Origin: Hymenobacter sp. YIM 151500-1
GTDB lineage: Bacteria > Bacteroidota > Bacteroidia > Cytophagales > Hymenobacteraceae
Length of the DNA: 64,000 bases
Assembly: GCF_025979885.1 (NCBI RefSeq)
Contig: NZ_CP110139.1
Coordinates: 4,753,281-4,817,280 of the forward strand
Direction of reading: 5' to 3'
Shown: in pieces, positions 49,342 through 56,360 of the stretch
How positions within the stretch are numbered: position 1 is the first letter of the stretch
How the letters are laid out: every line of letters starts with the position of its first letter
Made by a program: the position numbers and the translations under genes
The notes under the pieces: model-generated
The model's input: only the letters and a program-made list of their open reading frames with translations
Database searches by the model: none
What the model was told of the DNA's origin: nothing

Positions 49342-50142
49342 GTATAGGTAGTTGAGGGCGGTTTTGTCGTTGGCGTTGAAGGGGCGGCTCTGGCCCGAGC
49401 CGATGCAGGCCAGCATCCAGGAATTGGGGTCGGCGGCCGATGGGGTGCCGGGGATGAGGATGGCACCGACCGTGCTGGCTCCCTCGTTGGCAGTGGAGCC
49501 GCCGCAGCTGTAGCTACGGTCCATATAGTCGGTGTGGCGGAAGCCGATGCAGTGCCCGATTTCGTGGGCCAGGATGGTGCCCAGGTAGGCCGCGCTGGGG
49601 TTGTTGCCGATGGCGCGGGAGTTAATCTTCACCTCGTTGTGCGGCTCGCCGGCCGCGGTGGGGAAACCCGCCGACGCCAGGTAGCTGCCGTTGCCCCGCA
49701 CCAGGCTGATGGTGGCGCCGCTGGAAACGCGGCTAAAGGTGATTTGCAGGTTTTCGGCGTTGAAGCGGGCAATGGCTTCGTCGAGGCCGGCCACGTAGGA
49801 GGCGGGCAGCTGGCTGGAAATACTCACGGTAATAACGCGCGGCAGGCCGCCTACCAGGTTGGTGGTGCGGTATTGCTCGTCCTGGCCCACGCGCAGGAAG
49901 TTCTGGGCGGCCCGCTGGCTTAGTTCCTGGGCGCTGAGGCGGATGTCGCCCTCCACTATGTAGGTGCCGTCTTCGTCGCGCTGCACGTTGCTCGTGCTGA
50001 AGCCCGACAATTTGATTTGGTTCAACGCCTCGGCGCTGATGCCTTGCTTATCTTGTACTACTGCTTCTTTTTCAGCGCAGCTATTCAGCAGCCCCGATAC
50101 GAGCAGGGCACCCAGCAGAATAGGAGAGGAAAACTTCTTCAT
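49339..50142 (-). CDS. M57-type HEIGH metallopeptidase lipoprotein (paralogue 2)
   Basis: 267 residues, the same length as the paralogue at 45608-46411, with HEIGH again at 193-197 and the same HEIGHCIGFRHTDYMDRS stretch. The lipoprotein signal ends at Cys22 (VSGLLNSC). The mature parts differ mostly in the first 100 residues and in surface loops. Both genes are on the minus strand with four unrelated plus-strand genes between, so this is a dispersed rather than tandem duplication. Confidence 0.87.
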   Translation of the reverse strand: MKKFSSPILLGALLVSGLLNSCAEKEAVVQDKQGISAEALNQIKLSGFSTSNVQRDEDGTYIVEGDIRLSAQELSQRAAQNFLRVGQDEQYRTTNLVGGLPRVITVSISSQLPASYVAGLDEAIARFNAENLQITFSRVSSGATISLVRGNGSYLASAGFPTAAGEPHNEVKINSRAIGNNPSAAYLGTILAHEIGHCIGFRHTDYMDRSYSCGGSTANEGASTVGAILIPGTPSAADPNSWMLACIGSGQSRPFNANDKTALNYLY

Positions 50143-50366
50143 GAGTAAGTGAATGGAAAGTGGGTGGTGAGGTGTAAAATTATTTTGAAAATTTACAGCG
50201 TTATTTTGGAAAGTGATACTTCATAAATTGATTTTATTGAAAAATTTACACCTTATATGGTGAATAATTATGTATATTATAAATACTATAATCAGGCCGC
50301 TACGCCAATCCGTGCCTTGGGTATACAGAAAAGCCCGTGCCACTGCGAGTTGCAGAAGCACGGGCT
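50143..50366. other. AT-rich upstream region and hairpin
   Basis: 50185-50295 is strikingly AT-rich and probably holds the promoter of the minus-strand M57 gene, though no exact TAnnTTTG was found. A hairpin AGCCCGTGC (50332-50340) with GCACGGGCT (50358-50366) and inner CTGC/GCAG pairing is a probable terminator for the gene ending at 50470 on the minus strand. Confidence 0.45.
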
Positions 50367-50469
50367 GCTTGCCACTGAATCCAAACTACAGCGCCTCACC
50401 GAATAAGCTCACGACCTAACCACACCACATCGGTGGCTGGCCGGCTCGCCGCGCCGGCTACGCCAGGCG

Positions 50470-50754
50470 TTACGTCAGCGGCTGCCACACCACATCGGCA
50501 ACGGCGGCGGTGTTGGTGGAGAGGTAGCGGCTGTACAGCTCCTGGGCTTGGCCCTGGGCGGGCTCACTGCCATCGGAATGAAGAACCAGGAGCAGAGCGT
50601 CGGCGGGTAAATTCAGGTGGCTGCGGAGCTGCTGGGTCAGGATGGGGGAGATGGTCAGGCCGTCTTGCAGCTTGACGACAGTAACGGCCTGCCCATCCTG
50701 CTCGATGCGGGCAAACACACCAGCGGGGCCGGTAGAAAAGGTATCAGTATTCAT
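50470..50754 (-). CDS. Small hypothetical protein
   Basis: 94 residues from the ATG at 50754, with a beta-rich start (GVFARIEQDGQAVTVVKLQDGL) and a helical middle (SPILTQQLRSHLNLP). No signal peptide or known motif. The longer frame to 50814 adds unlikely sequence. Coding character is moderate; no family was recognised. Confidence 0.5.
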   Translation of the reverse strand: MNTDTFSTGPAGVFARIEQDGQAVTVVKLQDGLTISPILTQQLRSHLNLPADALLLVLHSDGSEPAQGQAQELYSRYLSTNTAAVADVVWQPLT

Positions 50755-51146
50755 ACAGTTGGCTTGGGTGAGCCCTGCTATACGCAGGCCCGACCCCCGG
50801 CGCCTAGCCGGCACCTGAGTAAAAGCGAAGCCCTAGGTAGAAACCTCAGCTCCGACAACACAGGTGCTGGCGGGCCAGAACTCAGCTCCAGTGGTTGCCG
50901 CCCCAACGCCAGGGGAGAGAAGGCAGCGCAACACGCTGAGCGTTGCCTGTACCTAAGCTTGCTTCGGAATGAAAACGGCCTGCTTCTGGCGGGCCATTTC
51001 AGTGTAGGATAGGGCGCTCGTGGCGTTAAGCGGGCCGCTTGGTAGAAAAAGCACGACAGGTAGAGAAGCCGGCAGCTGAGAATTGCCAAGTAATAGCGTA
51101 CTTATCTGGAGCAGAAGCAGGTCCTTCCTACCTCGAAAACGTAGCC

Positions 51147-51611
51147 ATGATAACAACTACCAACCGGATTCTCGGCGCCGCGACCATGGTGCTAGCCCTG
51201 CCCGGTCCGGGCCGGGTAGCGGCCCAGGTTCGCCCGACGGTAAACCACGTCGCCCTGTACGTGTACGACCTGCAAAAGAGCACGGACTTCTACCAGAACG
51301 TGCTGGGGCTGCGGCAAATCCCGGAGCCGTTTAAAGATGGGCGGCACGTGTGGTTTCGGATGGGGCCGCACAGTCAGCTGCACCTCATACAGGGCGCCGC
51401 CCGGGTAGAAGAACACGCCAAAGACACGCACCTGGCTTTCCGGGTCAAGAACCTGCGCAAGTTCATGGCCCGCCTAGACCAATCCGCCACGCGCTACAGC
51501 AGCTGGACCGGGGAGGAAAAGCAGCTAACCGCCCGCCCCGACGGCGTGAAGCAAGTGTACCTACAGGACCCCGACAACTTCTGGATAGAGGTAAATGATG
51601 ACCGGTTCTGA
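51147..51611 (+). CDS. Secreted VOC-family protein
   Basis: 154 residues from the ATG at 51147. A probable signal peptide (ILGAATMVLALPGPGRVAAQ) precedes a single VOC domain: VNHVALYVYDLQKSTDFYQNVLGL, HVWFRMGPHSQLHLIQG, THLAFRVKNLRKFMARLDQ and VYLQDPDNFWIEVND. The His and Glu positions at strand ends (NHVAL, HLIQG, WIEVN) fit a metal site of the glyoxalase type. Export of a VOC protein is uncommon outside Bacteroidota. Substrate unknown. Confidence 0.82.
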   Translation: MITTTNRILGAATMVLALPGPGRVAAQVRPTVNHVALYVYDLQKSTDFYQNVLGLRQIPEPFKDGRHVWFRMGPHSQLHLIQGAARVEEHAKDTHLAFRVKNLRKFMARLDQSATRYSSWTGEEKQLTARPDGVKQVYLQDPDNFWIEVNDDRF

Positions 51612-51647
51612 CGGGCCGCCGCAGCCGGTACGCCGCTGCCTCTGGCA

Positions 51648-53090
51648 CTACTGCCAGCCCTGCCGGTAGTCACGCTTGATGAAGCGGTTCACGTCGTCGA
51701 AGTTGGTGACGCGGAGCTGCTTCGGGTCCCACAGCAGCTCGATGCCGCGACCGGGGTAGTCGACGCCAGGACCGGTGGTTTTGGGCCGCTGCAAGTCGTA
51801 GCCCCGGATGGCGAGGTTGGCCATCAGCAGGGCCTCGGTGAGCGGACCCGCCACCCCAAACGGGGAGCTGACGTAGTGGTTGCCGTAGCCGGCCAGGCAG
51901 GCTTCCACCCACTGGGCGTAGTGGCCGTCGGCCCCGCCGGGCACGCGGGCAATGGTGGGTTTCACGTGCACCTCCTGGGTGCGGGAGGTGGGCAGCAGGC
52001 GGGGCTCGGCGGCGTACGTGCTAGCCATCATCTTGCCCTTTTTGCCAATGAACAAAACCCCATTGCCCCCGTCGCCAAACCGCTCGTTGGGACCTAGCTC
52101 CTCGGGCCGTTCGGGCTGAATACCGCCGTCCATCCAGTGCACGGTGACTTCCTGCTTGGTTTTGTCGGTTTTGGGGAAGGTCAGGATAACGTGGCTGGAG
52201 GGCGGGCAGCTTTCGGGAAAGTAGCCGCGCTTGAACTCATCGACGTACACGCTGCCCACGCTGGCCTGCACGGCACTGGCGTACTCCAAGCCCAGCACCC
52301 GGAAGGGCGCTTCCATCAGGTGGCAGCCCATGTCGCCGAGGGCGCCAGTGCCGTACTCCCACCATCCGCGCCAGTTGAAGGGCACCAGTTTATCGACGTA
52401 GGGCCGGTAGGGCGCCGTGCCCAGCCACAGGTCCCAGTCCAGCTCCGGCGGCACGCTGGCGGCCGGGGCCGGCCAGGCAATGCCCTGGGGCCACACGGGC
52501 CGGTCGGTCCAGCAATACACCGTGTGAACCTTGCCGATGACGTTGGCGTCGTACCACTCCTGGAGCTGCCGCACCCCGTCGCCGGAAGCGCCCTGGTTGC
52601 CCATTTGCGTAACCACCCGGTACCGCTTGGCCGCTTCAGTTAGGGCGCGGGCCTCGTACAAGTCGTGGGTGAGCGGCTTTTGCACGTACACGTGCTTGCC
52701 CAACTGCATGGCGGCCAGCGTCACGGCGGCGTGGTTGTGGTCGGGCGTCGCCACCGATACGGCATCGAAGTTTTTAGCTTCCTTGTCTAGCAGCTGGCGC
52801 CAGTCTTTGTAGTATTTAGCCTGCGGAAACGCCTGCACGGAGCGGGCCGCCCGCCGGTCGTCCACGTCGCAGAGGTAGGCTATTCGGGCCTTGCCCGAGC
52901 GGGCAAACGCCGCCAGGTCGCTTTCCCCTTTGCCGCCTACGCCCACTCCGGCAATCAGCAGCTGGTCGCTGGGGGCGGTGTAGCCTTTGCCGCCGAGAAC
53001 AAAGCGCGGCACAATCAGGAAGGAGGCCGCCGCGGCGGCACTTTGCTTGATAAATTCGCGCCGGGAGGGCGAAGCTGGAAGTTGGCTCAT
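51648..53090 (-). CDS. Gfo/Idh/MocA-family oxidoreductase with Tat-like signal
   Basis: 480 residues from the ATG at 53090. The N-terminus SRREFIKQSAAAAASFLIVPRF is a twin-arginine-like signal, so the enzyme is exported folded. The NAD(P)-binding start is LLIAGVGVGGKGESDLAAFARSG, followed by VSVATPDHNHAAVTLAAMQLGKHVYVQKPLTHDLYEARALTEAA with the catalytic-type Lys of the QKP motif. The C-terminal Gfo/Idh dimerisation region and a tail with GRGIELLWDPKQLRVTN follow, as in Bacteroidota exported sugar dehydrogenase-like proteins. Substrate unknown. Confidence 0.88.
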   Translation of the reverse strand: MSQLPASPSRREFIKQSAAAAASFLIVPRFVLGGKGYTAPSDQLLIAGVGVGGKGESDLAAFARSGKARIAYLCDVDDRRAARSVQAFPQAKYYKDWRQLLDKEAKNFDAVSVATPDHNHAAVTLAAMQLGKHVYVQKPLTHDLYEARALTEAAKRYRVVTQMGNQGASGDGVRQLQEWYDANVIGKVHTVYCWTDRPVWPQGIAWPAPAASVPPELDWDLWLGTAPYRPYVDKLVPFNWRGWWEYGTGALGDMGCHLMEAPFRVLGLEYASAVQASVGSVYVDEFKRGYFPESCPPSSHVILTFPKTDKTKQEVTVHWMDGGIQPERPEELGPNERFGDGGNGVLFIGKKGKMMASTYAAEPRLLPTSRTQEVHVKPTIARVPGGADGHYAQWVEACLAGYGNHYVSSPFGVAGPLTEALLMANLAIRGYDLQRPKTTGPGVDYPGRGIELLWDPKQLRVTNFDDVNRFIKRDYRQGWQ

Positions 53091-53156
53091 GAGAGAAGGG
53101 TAGAGCAGCGAAACACAAACCAAGCGCCCTTCAGACGTTTGGGCACGGCGGCCCAC

Positions 53157-53490
53157 TTAACTCCCTGGGCCCGAATGGGGTAAGACCCTTAAGGTAATAA
53201 AATCATGAATACACTCACCCTCCCGGACCCATCCTGTTCCACTTATTTTCAGGCGACTAGTGGCAGCCCCGGCTAGGTAGAAAATAAAGCTTCGTAAGAA
53301 GGTGTTTCTTCAGGGAGTGGACGGGTGTTGGGCAGGCGTTTCGCCTCACCTCCGGTGCCTTTCCGAGGGAGAAAAGGAGCCTGACGGGTACAGACGGTAC
53401 TTTCACAGGAGAACCGCTCCGACAAGGTGTTTCCTCGCCTTATGAGATAGATGGTGCCAAGCAGAGCGTTCGGGCCTGCGTAGCCTCAAC
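53157..53490. other. Intergenic gap with a decayed half of the CCTCACC element
   Basis: 53343-53386 reads GCCTCACCTCCGGTGCC and then a decayed GGAG...GGAGCCTGACG, matching the terminal repeat at 27074 and 43025 with many changes. No opposing arm was found nearby. No gene seen. Confidence 0.5.
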
Positions 53491-53927
53491 CTAGGCAATA
53501 GTCGCCACGTCAATGACCGTTTGCGCGGCTATGGAGCCCGGCCACTGGGTCCGGCCCAGCAGCTCGGTCAGGTGCTCCGGCAGCTCCGCCACCGTGAGCG
53601 GCCGAGCCGGCCGAGCCACCACATGGTACTGCCGGTGCGCGTCGTTGTGCAAATCGGTTTTGGCAAAGGAAAATAAGCCGCGCCGGGCGTAGCGGGGTGG
53701 CTAGGGTAGGTGGGGCTGTTCACCGTCAGGCCCGCCCCCGGCTCCGCGGCAGTAGTCTCGGGCAGATTCAGGAAATAGGCGTGCAGCTCCAGCAGCGCCG
53801 CCTCATCCGCCGCCACCGACTCCGGCAGTCGCCCCCCACCCGAAGCTACGTGCAGGACGTGCCCGGCCGCATCGGTGGCAAACCAATCAATGTCCGCGTC
53901 GGCTTGGTCGGAGGGGTGGATGCGCAT
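53491..53927 (-). pseudogene. Frameshifted gene for an acidic hypothetical protein
   Basis: The ATG at 53927 begins MRIHPSDQADADIDWFATDA and coding character is good to about LTVNSPTYP (near 53710). The frame then continues one base over as YARRGLFSFAKTDLHNDAHR, through VAELPEHLTELLGRTQWPG, to TAG at 53491. The total of 437 nt is one short of a multiple of three, so a single base is missing near 53690-53710. The intact protein would have about 145 residues. The DIDWFATDAAGHVLHVASGGG start recalls small cytoplasmic immunity-like proteins in Bacteroidota, but this is a weak impression. Confidence 0.55.
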
Positions 53928-54053
53928 GGAGATGATCGTTATTTTTAAAACAAATTCTTTAGAATATTTCACATAATGCAAATAATTGATATCAAAACAT
54001 GATGGGAGATTTTAATTTATTTTCTTAATAAGAAATATTATATGATTTCATTG

Positions 54054-54640
54054 CTATTTTATTTTAAATGCACGCAGATATTTTTCGGCTTCACGGTATT
54101 TATTAAATTGCTCGTCGTAACTTTTTATAAAATCAGCAGCAGATTCTACATCCTTGCTGCGAACACGCCCCCCTAATACGATCATTTGCGGGCGGCACCT
54201 GCTCATGCGAGTTGCTATGGTGTCAGCTATTACAAATGGTACTCCACCACCAATATCTAAAACCCGAAGTTTAGGAAATTGGCAAAAGTCAAGTGGTTGA
54301 TTTTTGAATCGATTGAAGAAATAGTATTCTCCCCCTGCGCCTCGCCCCTGCAGATGAAGATACCCCCCCCTGCTGGCAGACGTTTAAAATGTAGCTCGTA
54401 TTTCCAGGCACGAGGGTAAAACCACAGATTACGCAGTTTCATACCTATTAGAATAGCCTCAACGTTTTGCAGGTTCTGCAAGGACTTCGGGAGGCTATCT
54501 AGTTCTTGACCACGTAAGTCAAGTACGCGCACTTTATCGGATTGTTGAATGGCAGTTACTATATCATGGTATACTCCCCGCCGTTGTGCCTGTGCACTTA
54601 AGCACACAAAACATCCAGCTAGCAATACCACTATTTTCAT
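54054..54640 (-). pseudogene. Leucine-rich-repeat protein interrupted at a homopolymer of eight G
   Basis: The ATG at 54640 gives a signal peptide (MKIVVLLAGCFVCLSAQAQ) and a leucine-rich repeat (VRVLDLRGQELDSLPKSLQNLQNVEAI). At 54363-54370 the coding strand has eight Gs. In the present frame the product ends at 54257. With nine Gs (or six) the frame becomes GGYLHLQGRGAGGEYYFFNR, then FCQFPKLRVLDIGGG and onward to TAG at 54054, about 195 residues, with good LRR character to the end. It may be a phase-variable surface protein, a pseudogene or a homopolymer sequencing error. Confidence 0.6.
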
Positions 54641-54807
54641 TGTGCCTATATAAGAAGTAGCAAGGTGCTGCAAGCTACAACGGAAAGCCAAGCAAACCGC
54701 AAGTACATATACACTACATGTACACTACATTGTCAGCGTGTATGCCCTCAGTAGCCTCGAAACAGCCTTTTTAAGCGCATACATATACACAACATATACA
54801 CAAACCT

Positions 54808-56298
54808 TCATGCTGTCTCTAGAGCTTGCTGCCCTTTGGGTGTAGATATGTACCGTTGGTTGAGGTGCTTTGGAACTTCTGGCAGGGTGAAGGCCAGGTA
54901 CCCATCGAGCAAAAGAGGGGTGATATATCGAGTTGAGTTGGTAAGTGAGCTACTCAACCCTAATTCCGCCAGAATCTCCCTGCGAGTGCGTGGCTGCTGG
55001 CAGAAGCGCAGGATGTGCAGCTCCCGGCTCGTCAGTTCGCGGGTGATGAAGTCAGGATGGATGGGCAGCGTGACGAGGAAGTAGGAGTGGGCCTCGTCCA
55101 TCTCGAACACGGGCGGCGGGGAGCCGTTGGCCTGCATGGCCCGCCGAATCTTGGGCAGGCCAGTGGCGCGGCCTTCGGTGAGGTGCAACTCGCGCAGAAA
55201 GTCGCCGACGCGGCGGTTGCGGTAGTCGCGCGAGACGATGCGTGGCTGCCGGAGCATGTGTGGCGTTACGGGCGGCAAGGCGCCAGGATAGCTAATGATT
55301 TCCAGCTGGCCGGGCCGTACGTTCACTTCAATGGTCTGCTGGCTTTCGTAGCTGCGGTGGTACACGGCGTTGGCCAAGGCCTCTTCAAGGGCATCATAGG
55401 GAAAATTAAAAAAGCGCTGGGCCTCTGCCCGGCCGGAGATCTTGCGGACTTCTTCGCGCAGCACCTGGTTGCGCAAGTAGTCCAGCGCCTGACGCAGCTG
55501 CCGGTGCAGCGGCCCGGTGAAGCGTTTTTCCGTGAACTGGTCGCCTACTTCGTCGCGGTACACAACAACTTCAATCACTGCTCCGCGAAAGAAGCGTTCC
55601 GGATGTTCGCTGAACATGAGTAAGCCAATATTCAGCGGCTTTCTGTATTCTGGCGGGCCGCTCACCAGGCGCATCTGCTCGCACAGCTCGGCAAAGGGCA
55701 TAGTTTCGGCTTCGTCGGCTAGGTTGCTGCGGATTTCGCGGAGAAAGTCGCGGATAAGAGCCGGGCTCAGGTTATGTAGCTCGGCTTGGTGGTTGATGCG
55801 GTCATCGAAGGGCACTTTGGCAGCCAACTCCAACAGTTGGTGTTCGTCGGCCTGGGTGCGCACCTGCACGGTGCTGGCGTAGCGGCGAATAAAATAAGCC
55901 TTCTGGCCTTTGTGCTCTTTGCCGAGGGAAATCGGCGCCTTGTAGGGCCGCGTCTGCCCGCCCGGTACCCAAATAATGAACAGCCATGCCCCCTGGTACT
56001 GCACTGGCTGCGCCACGGGAAAATAGGGTGGCGTAATCTGGTGGCAGAGTTGCAGCAATTCCTTCTGCATGTGGTCTAGCTGCTCCACAAGTACACCCTC
56101 GGGCGGCAGCACCGGGCGCCCGTCCTGCTCCCGCACGCCCACCACGATGTAGCCTCCGCCCCAGTTGTTGATGTCGTTGGCGAAGGCGCAAATTGAGTGC
56201 AGAATGTCCTGCGGATTCCAGCCGGTTTTAAATTCCAACCGCTCCCACTCCACCGTATGACCGGATAACAGTTCCGAAAGATTGACAGGTAGCGCCAT
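54808..56298 (-). CDS. AlbA_2-domain ATP-binding protein (putative transcriptional regulator)
   Basis: 496 residues from the ATG at 56298 (an ATG at 56316 lies inside the upstream terminator). The N-terminal AlbA_2/Schlafen-like domain shows EFKTGWNPQDILHSICAFANDINNWGGGYIVVGV. A GHKL-type ATP-binding C-terminal part follows (DALEEALANAVYHRSYESQQTIEVNVRPGQLEIISYPGALPP; RIVSRDYRNRRVGDFLRELHLTEGRATGLPKI). The end looks like a winged helix (TSRELHILRFCQQPRTRREILAELGLS). Such proteins are predicted DNA-binding regulators; some lie in defence islands, but nothing here supports that. Confidence 0.85.
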   Translation of the reverse strand: MALPVNLSELLSGHTVEWERLEFKTGWNPQDILHSICAFANDINNWGGGYIVVGVREQDGRPVLPPEGVLVEQLDHMQKELLQLCHQITPPYFPVAQPVQYQGAWLFIIWVPGGQTRPYKAPISLGKEHKGQKAYFIRRYASTVQVRTQADEHQLLELAAKVPFDDRINHQAELHNLSPALIRDFLREIRSNLADEAETMPFAELCEQMRLVSGPPEYRKPLNIGLLMFSEHPERFFRGAVIEVVVYRDEVGDQFTEKRFTGPLHRQLRQALDYLRNQVLREEVRKISGRAEAQRFFNFPYDALEEALANAVYHRSYESQQTIEVNVRPGQLEIISYPGALPPVTPHMLRQPRIVSRDYRNRRVGDFLRELHLTEGRATGLPKIRRAMQANGSPPPVFEMDEAHSYFLVTLPIHPDFITRELTSRELHILRFCQQPRTRREILAELGLSSSLTNSTRYITPLLLDGYLAFTLPEVPKHLNQRYISTPKGQQALETA

Positions 56299-56315
56299 AA
56301 GCCGGTAAATAAGCA

Positions 56316-56340
56316 AAACGGCCGGAAGAACCGGCCGTTT
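56316..56340. terminator. Terminator after mutB
   Basis: AAACGGCCGG (56316-56325) pairs perfectly with CCGGCCGTTT (56331-56340). It separates mutB from the AlbA_2 gene on the minus strand. Confidence 0.82.
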
Positions 56341-56360
56341 GTCTGCAATAACAAGAGGGC

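Noticed and set aside
54808..56298. AlbA_2 protein as part of a defence system
   Set aside because: Its neighbours are mutB and a decayed LRR gene. No partner typical of a defence locus is present.
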